This document shows positions 13,993-19,241 of a stretch of 19,241 bases of DNA, in pieces. A model generated the notes under the pieces. The model was not told the DNA's origin. It saw nothing but the letters and a program-made list of their open reading frames with translations, and searched no databases. The first letter of the stretch is position 1. Every line of letters starts with the position of its first letter. Both the position numbers and the translations under genes were made by a program. The DNA is from DASVAL01 sp035649575 (GTDB lineage: Bacteria; Planctomycetota; UBA1135; UBA2386), in contig DASRJH010000263.1 in NCBI GenBank assembly GCA_035649575.1, forward strand, positions 1 to 19,241, read 5' to 3'.

Positions 13993-16900
13993 ATGTCGTC
14001 GATGACGCCCTCTCGCTGTGGCGCGCAGCTGCTGCTCGCGTTCGCCAGTGCCTTGCCGCTCGCGGCGCAGGACCACATGTCGATCCCCGTGAACGTCACG
14101 GCCGAGGTCGACGTGACCCAGCTCGCGAGAACGGGCCGCGCTTCGTTGAAACTGCGCTTCTGCAGCGAGGCAACGCCCGATCGTCCGTTCGCCGTGCGCG
14201 TCGAGCTGCGCGCCAATGGCCGCATGATCCTGCGCCGCGATCACGCGCCACCCGTGCCGACGCAGAAGTGGCAGAAGGACAAGGCCGTCGCATACGAGCT
14301 GCCGCTCTTCGTGCCACCGTCGCCCTCCGAGGCGATCCCGTCCGCGATCGAGGTCTTCGTCGGTTTCCTCGACCCGGCCACCAACAAGGTCTCGCCGCCG
14401 CTGTCGCGCAACATCGGCAGCGACGGACTCGCGCGTGTCGCGGAGTTCCTGCCCGCGGCCGACGCCGGCACACCCGATGCTGCGGCGGTCGACGCCGTGA
14501 TCGCGGCGGCCACGGCGCAAGCGGCGAAGGAACCGGCGATCGCCTGGGACCAACTCGAGTTCACGTTCCGGCACCTCGACGACTACCCGGCGAAGAGGAA
14601 GCTCCAGCAGGCGCTGCTGACCGTCGGCCGCATGACGCCGCCGCCGCTGTCGTTCGAGGAGTCGGACATCGTGCAGCAGCGGATCTCTGCCGAGCGCACG
14701 CGCTACCTGCGGCAGGTCGCGGGCCGCATGCACGACCGGGGCAAGTTGTTCGGCGCGCTGATGCTGCTCGACGAAGTCGGCGGTTCGCTGCAGCAGCAGG
14801 CCGATCGCGCCGTACTCGGCGCGGTCGCGGACGTCGCGAGCGCCACGCAGGACCGCGAGGCCATCGCGGCGGAGATCTTCAAGCTGACCGAGGCGCAGCA
14901 GGCCGAGGTCGACCAGCTCGTCGCGAGGCACAAGCGCGGACCGGAACGGCTCGAGGTCGGCGTCCGGATGAGCAAGAACCCGGCCGAGCGCGCGGTCGGG
15001 CGCGGGCTCGTGCAAACGCTCGAGTTCACGCTCGAACTGCGCAAGGAGGCCGAGCAGGCGCGTGCTCTCATCGAAGCTGCCTGGCTCGCCGACGTTCCGG
15101 CCGACGAACGCGCCGAAGCAACTGCGGCGATGAAGCATGCCTGTTGGGGTCGCACGGCGACGCGCACGAGCCACCGCTTCGTGATCATCGGCCCGCAGGC
15201 GCTGGTCAATGGCATCGTCGACGAGAGCCTGCTGCGCTTCGATCTCGCGTATCTCTACCTGACCGACCTGTTCGGCCGCGTGCCCAACCCCGACGGCGAC
15301 CGCGTGACTGTCTACTGGAAGGAGCTGTTCGAGTTCGCCGGTGGCATCGGCGGCGGCAAGACCATCGACATCGGCAACGCCGATCCGAACACGAAGGATC
15401 TGCGCGTCGACAACGGACTGCTCTATCACGAGCTGACACACTGCATCGACGACACGACGCCGGTCTACGGCGGCATGCACGAGGGCCTCGCCGACTTCGG
15501 CGCCGTCTTCGCGGAGTTCGAGCTCGGCCAGGTCGCCGCAGCGCGCGCGGGTTTCGGCATGGCCACTCGCGCGTTCCTGCAGGACTACCTCGAACGCGAC
15601 CTCGAGTACTGGCGCATCCCGAACTACGGGCCGAGCGCCGGGCTGCTGTTGCACTTCATGAGCGCCTACGGCAAGAGCGGCGAAGGCTACCGCTGGCAGC
15701 TCTATCGCAAGTTCTTCCGCGACTACCGCGCCTGCAGGGTCAAGGACGCGCGCACACCCGACATAGCGCGCGCGTTCGCATTCCATCTCGTGCAGGCATT
15801 CGGTCCCGCCGCGTTCGCGGACCTGCAGCGTTTTCGCTGGCCGTTGCTCGATCAGGATCTCGAAGCCGTGCGGCTCGAGCAGCTCGCAGCGAAGCCCCGG
15901 CAATTGCCGCCGACGCTCGAAGACTGCCCCGGCTCGCCGGTGCCGCGCGACCGCCAGGCCAAGCGCCTGCACGACAAGCGTGCGCGACTCGACGCCTGGC
16001 ACGAGGACCTCGGCGTCGTGAAGGACTGGTGGATCATCGGTCCGTTCAAGCGCGAGGGCGTCGATCCGGGCGCGTTCCGCTTCGAACCCGAGCTCGAGAT
16101 CGACCTGCAGGCGCGCTACGACAGCATCCTCAACAGCCCGACCTGGCGCCGGCCCGGCCCGAAGCCGGTCACCGTCGACGCGACGGGCTGGTTGCACTTC
16201 GAGTTCGCCTACATGGACGACACGGCGAGCTACGCGCTGACGCACGTGCGCGTCGAGCGCGAGACCGAGGCGTGGTTGCACGTGCGCGCCGACGACGATC
16301 TCGATCTGTTCGTGAACGACGAGCTGATCGGCTCGTACGAGAACGTGGACGGCCCGCTCGGCCCGTGGCGCCCCGACCGGGCTGTGCTGCTGCCGGACGC
16401 GATCCGCTATCGCGTTGTGTTGCCGCCGGGCCGCAACAAGGTCCTGTTGAAGGTCCGCAACTACGGCGGCCCGTCGGGCTTCTCGCTGGCCATCGCGCAG
16501 CGCAACGGCACGCCGTTGCCCGGCTGGACCACCGATGCGGATCCTCCCGCGAAGAAGCTCGCCGCGATCGACGTGCCCGATCCCAAGCGTTGGACGTCGC
16601 ACTTCAAAGCTCGCTTCGACAACACGGCCGATGCGCGCAAGCTCGACGCGACGGTCGGCAAGTGGCGCGTGCGCAACGGCGCGCTCGAAGGCTTCGCGAC
16701 CGAACGCGAAGTCGAGTGGCGCAAGTTCACGGTGCGTCCGGGCTGGCAGAAGGACTCGCCGTCCAATCTCGCGTGGCTGCCCGAGAGGACCACCGAAACG
16801 CTCGACGCGTTCCAGCTCGCGATCGGTGTTTCGCCGGCGTCGGGGCCGCCCAAGCTCTGCGTCATCCTGCAGGGTGACGGCATGCGCGACGCGCTGTCGG

Positions 16901-17235
16901 GATGGACCTTGATCCTCGAGCCGAGCGGCGAAGGCGTGCGCGCGCATCTCGAACGCTACGACCGGCGCGTCTACGTATCCGCCGTGGAACCGTGGCGGAC
17001 CGACGCGAAGGAGGCGAACACCAAGGAACCTGCGAAGGGCGTAGCGAAGGAGCCCGTGCGGCTCGAGCTCGTCTACTACGGGCACCGGCTCACGGTGCGT
17101 CTTGGCGACGTGGTGCTGTTCGATCAGGCGCCGCTGTTGCCGATTCCGGGCCGGCACCGCATCGGCCTCGCGACGTGGGGCGAGGCCATGCGCATCGATT
17201 CGATCGAGCTGCGCGCGCCGTCGCGGACCCGCTGA
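13993..17235 (+). CDS. Large secreted HExxH metallopeptidase-like multidomain protein
   Basis: A 1080-residue exported protein. The signal peptide ends near residue 26 (SALPLAAQD). Residues about 30-400 are a region I do not recognise, with helical repeats rich in Ala, Glu and Gln. A gluzincin-type core follows: HELTH at 479-483 supplies two zinc-binding histidines and the catalytic glutamate, and E497 in MHEGLADFG is the likely third ligand, as in peptidase-MA-type families. From 678 (DWWIIGPF) to about 840 lies a beta-sandwich resembling PA14-like or sugar-binding modules (VRADDDLDLFVNDELIGSYE). From 867 to the end is a concanavalin-like or DUF1080-like domain (RLELVYYGHRLTVRLGDVVL, then GRHRIGLATWGEAMRIDSIE). 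The architecture suggests an extracellular enzyme acting on glycoprotein or polymer-bound substrate. The second ATG at 14002 is an alternative start. Confidence 0.8.
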   Translation: MSSMTPSRCGAQLLLAFASALPLAAQDHMSIPVNVTAEVDVTQLARTGRASLKLRFCSEATPDRPFAVRVELRANGRMILRRDHAPPVPTQKWQKDKAVAYELPLFVPPSPSEAIPSAIEVFVGFLDPATNKVSPPLSRNIGSDGLARVAEFLPAADAGTPDAAAVDAVIAAATAQAAKEPAIAWDQLEFTFRHLDDYPAKRKLQQALLTVGRMTPPPLSFEESDIVQQRISAERTRYLRQVAGRMHDRGKLFGALMLLDEVGGSLQQQADRAVLGAVADVASATQDREAIAAEIFKLTEAQQAEVDQLVARHKRGPERLEVGVRMSKNPAERAVGRGLVQTLEFTLELRKEAEQARALIEAAWLADVPADERAEATAAMKHACWGRTATRTSHRFVIIGPQALVNGIVDESLLRFDLAYLYLTDLFGRVPNPDGDRVTVYWKELFEFAGGIGGGKTIDIGNADPNTKDLRVDNGLLYHELTHCIDDTTPVYGGMHEGLADFGAVFAEFELGQVAAARAGFGMATRAFLQDYLERDLEYWRIPNYGPSAGLLLHFMSAYGKSGEGYRWQLYRKFFRDYRACRVKDARTPDIARAFAFHLVQAFGPAAFADLQRFRWPLLDQDLEAVRLEQLAAKPRQLPPTLEDCPGSPVPRDRQAKRLHDKRARLDAWHEDLGVVKDWWIIGPFKREGVDPGAFRFEPELEIDLQARYDSILNSPTWRRPGPKPVTVDATGWLHFEFAYMDDTASYALTHVRVERETEAWLHVRADDDLDLFVNDELIGSYENVDGPLGPWRPDRAVLLPDAIRYRVVLPPGRNKVLLKVRNYGGPSGFSLAIAQRNGTPLPGWTTDADPPAKKLAAIDVPDPKRWTSHFKARFDNTADARKLDATVGKWRVRNGALEGFATEREVEWRKFTVRPGWQKDSPSNLAWLPERTTETLDAFQLAIGVSPASGPPKLCVILQGDGMRDALSGWTLILEPSGEGVRAHLERYDRRVYVSAVEPWRTDAKEANTKEPAKGVAKEPVRLELVYYGHRLTVRLGDVVLFDQAPLLPIPGRHRIGLATWGEAMRIDSIELRAPSRTR

Positions 17236-17310
17236 ACTCGAAGCCAACTTGCGGTTCCATTCCAGGATCCAGCTGCGCGCCGTCTGCGGCGCGTTGGCTG
17301 CTGCGGCGGG

Positions 17311-17624
17311 TTAGCCCGAGCCTCTCGACAACCTCTCCCCCCAAACCGCCGGGTCTCGATGTAGATGCAGGACCGCGTGAACGACCACCCGATTGGGCTC
17401 GAGCGAGAAGTAGACGCCATACGGAAATCGGCGGAGAAGTCCGCGCCGATACACCCGGCAACGACCTCGGGAACTGCCGTGGCGACTCACGCATACGTCG
17501 AAAGAGCTCGTCGGCAGCATCAATGAATCGTAATCCCAGTCCGTCACGCTGCTCCCGCGTACCAGACGAAGATCGCGGCGAGGTCGATCTCCGCTGCTGG
17601 CGTGAAGGAGAGGGACGTGGTCAT
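17311..17624 (-). pseudogene. RelE/ParE-family toxin broken by two +1 frameshifts
   Basis: The toxin should start at the ATG at 17624-17622, which overlaps the antitoxin stop as ATGA. Frame one reads MTTSLSFTPAAEIDLAAIF, then VWYAG and a stop at 17546. Dropping one G from the GCGGGAG near 17555 gives the expected continuation EQRDGLGLRFIDAADELF, then RRMRESPRQFP. A second +1 step at CCGGGTG near 17460 leads to VYRRGLLRRFPYGVYF, then VVVHAVLHLHRDPAVWGERL, which is the usual RelE/ParE C-terminus. Read across the three frames, the protein is complete at about 104 residues. Both breaks lie at GGG triplets. As read, no functional toxin can be made; family RNase or gyrase-poison activity is therefore presumed lost. 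Confidence 0.8.
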
Positions 17625-17863
17625 GTGCCACGATCACGCCGCCGAAGGATGCGCTCGCGCACTTCCTCCCATGTGCTGACTTTGTCCGGAGCCGCTCGGT
17701 AGACGTCCTCTCTCTTGCGTAGCTCTTTCAGATGCCACTCGGGCACGGGCACCCGATCCGGGTGCGCGGCGATGCGATCCCAAAGCGCCTGGACGTAGTC
17801 GATCTGCTCCTCGACGGGAAGCTCATCGAAACCAGCGGGTGGTGTTCGGACCGGGTCAACCAT
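17621..17863 (-). CDS. Addiction-module antitoxin (PF09720/TIGR02574 type)
   Basis: An 80-residue protein. Its core FDELPVEEQIDYVQALWDRI, then PVPEWHLKELRKR and STWEEVRERIL, is characteristic of the putative addiction-module component family, which pairs with RelE/ParE toxins and neutralises them. I chose the ATG at 17863 because family homology starts a few residues later; an upstream start at 17968 would add a low-complexity tail and run into the divergent DUF4143 remnant. The stop overlaps the toxin start by 4 bp, the usual antitoxin-first layout with coupled translation. The frame is intact although the toxin is broken. Confidence 0.85.
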   Translation of the reverse strand: MVDPVRTPPAGFDELPVEEQIDYVQALWDRIAAHPDRVPVPEWHLKELRKREDVYRAAPDKVSTWEEVRERILRRRDRGT

Positions 17864-17957
17864 GATCGGGAGTCTACCACTCGATGCCGGCGCGATGTCA
17901 CCCCCGCCTGCCGGGGCATGCCTGGGCGCGGGCGATGGACCGCCTGCTTCGGGCAAA

Positions 17958-18228
17958 CGAGTCGGCACGCGCCCGCATGAGTGCTTCTTCTGGGGGCTGC
18001 ACCGCGGACCCGAACTCGATCTGCTGATCGTTTCGCGGCAATCGGCGCGTCGGCTTCGAGTTCAAGCTCGGTTCGGCACCGGACCTCACCGCGTCGATGC
18101 GCGCCGCACGCGGGGATCTCTCGCTCGAGCGGTTGTGGGTCGTGCACCACGGCAAGGACCGCATCAGGTTGGGCCCGGACGTGGAGGCCGTGCCGCTGCG
18201 CCAAGTGAGTGACAGGAAGATCTGGTGA
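17958..18228 (+). pseudogene. C-terminal remnant of a DUF4143 ATPase-family protein, frameshifted
   Basis: Plus-strand frames here recreate the end of a DUF4143 protein, the C-terminal domain of a widespread AAA-type ATPase family often found near toxin-antitoxin genes. The first frame reads HECFFWGLHRGPELDLLIVS up to about 18035. After skipping one base, the next frame reads GNRRVGFEFKLGSAPDLTAS, then LERLWVVHHG and VSDRKIW to a TGA at 18226-18228. The E-FFW...G-ELDLL...FEFKLG pattern is the signature. The ATPase domain and most of DUF4143 (some 300 residues) are missing upstream, where the antitoxin gene lies on the other strand. It is therefore a truncated relic with one indel in CGCGG near 18036. 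Confidence 0.75.
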
Positions 18229-18387
18229 AGCCGCGCGTCGTTGCGGCGCAGGGCGTTCGCGTGCGGGTGGCCGGTGAACGCGGGCCACGAACCGGCCCAG
18301 GGTGCGCAAGGCATGTGAGCGACCGCCGCGTCACCGTCAGCTTGTTGGCGCATGGCCCCGCCGGAGGCCGCGCGATAGATTCGGGGA
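18229..18387. other. Intergenic region before the kinase gene
   Basis: No gene is supported. TAGATT at 18376-18381 is the only promoter-like element I can point to, 6 bases before the kinase ATG. No terminator for the DUF4143 relic is visible. Confidence 0.4.
18376..18381 (+). promoter_or_regulatory. Possible -10 box (TAGATT) of the kinase gene
   Basis: TAGATT ends 6 bases before the ATG at 18388, so a transcript would start at the ATG itself. The GGGGA between them touches the ATG and cannot act as a normal ribosome binding site. This supports, but does not prove, leaderless expression. Confidence 0.3.

Positions 18388-19241
<854 letters not shown>

Noticed and set aside
13972..17247. A reading frame of over 1000 codons on the minus strand opposite the metallopeptidase, and another of about 1000 codons on the plus strand in a different frame.
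   Set aside because: Both are shadows of the GC-rich metallopeptidase gene: composition is dominated by Arg/Ala/Gly or Val/Ala/Asp, with no domains, while the chosen frame has a signal peptide, HELTH and recognisable modules.
17311..17624. Programmed frameshifting to make the RelE-type toxin.
   Set aside because: Two separate +1 events in about 100 codons would be needed, and I see no stimulatory structure or slippery heptamer; decay or read error is simpler.

Overview
The window is GC-rich bacterial DNA, most likely from a member of the Planctomycetota. The clues are a planctomycete-style serine/threonine kinase at the right edge (it reads RRVALKLIKLGMDSK, then RFEQERQALALM), secreted proteins ending in a C-terminal domain that opens with an AYGTGCGSPALG-type motif and closes with SNGIDW-LGD, and a C-terminal extension on the efflux adaptor of a type I associate with planctomycete exported proteins. 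The phylum call rests on family resemblance only. No tRNA, rRNA or CRISPR array was found.

Region 1 (1-4858, minus strand) is a compact four-gene operon for a complete MacAB-TolC-type tripartite transporter. In transcription order it holds a periplasmic adaptor with an extra C-terminal domain, a MacB-type permease, a separate ABC ATPase, and a TolC-like outer-membrane factor that runs off the left edge. Gaps are 5 bp, a 4-bp ATGA overlap, and 9 bp.

Region 2 (about 5190-10494) starts with a decayed IS1380-family transposase fragment. It then holds two tandem, paralogous secreted beta-propeller phytases on the minus strand. The duplicated unit includes the downstream flank and more than 200 bp of upstream DNA with a conserved dyad. 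A third secreted predicted beta-propeller protein, an SdiA-regulated/YjiK-like lipoprotein, lies upstream on the same strand. I infer a phosphate-scavenging or envelope neighbourhood.

Region 3 (10624-about 11250) is a truncated, frameshifted IS1182-type transposase.

Region 4 (11368-17235, plus strand) encodes two large exported hydrolases: an S9 prolyl-oligopeptidase-type serine peptidase with an intact Ser/Asp/His triad, and a 1080-residue HExxH metallopeptidase-like protein with two C-terminal beta-rich domains.

Region 5 (17311-18228) is a small graveyard. An intact addiction-module antitoxin overlaps by ATGA a RelE/ParE toxin that is broken by two +1 shifts. Behind it, on the other strand, is the C-terminal remnant of a DUF4143 protein, also frameshifted. 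Because the neighbouring 1-3 kb genes are uninterrupted, these breaks look like real decay rather than a generally poor sequence.

Region 6 (18388-end) is the N-terminal 284 residues of a Hanks-type serine/threonine kinase.

The points most worth a second look are the phytase tandem duplication with its conserved upstream dyad, the unusual domain fused to the MacA-like adaptor, the hidden IS1380 fragment that ends exactly where the duplicated unit begins, and the orphaned antitoxin.
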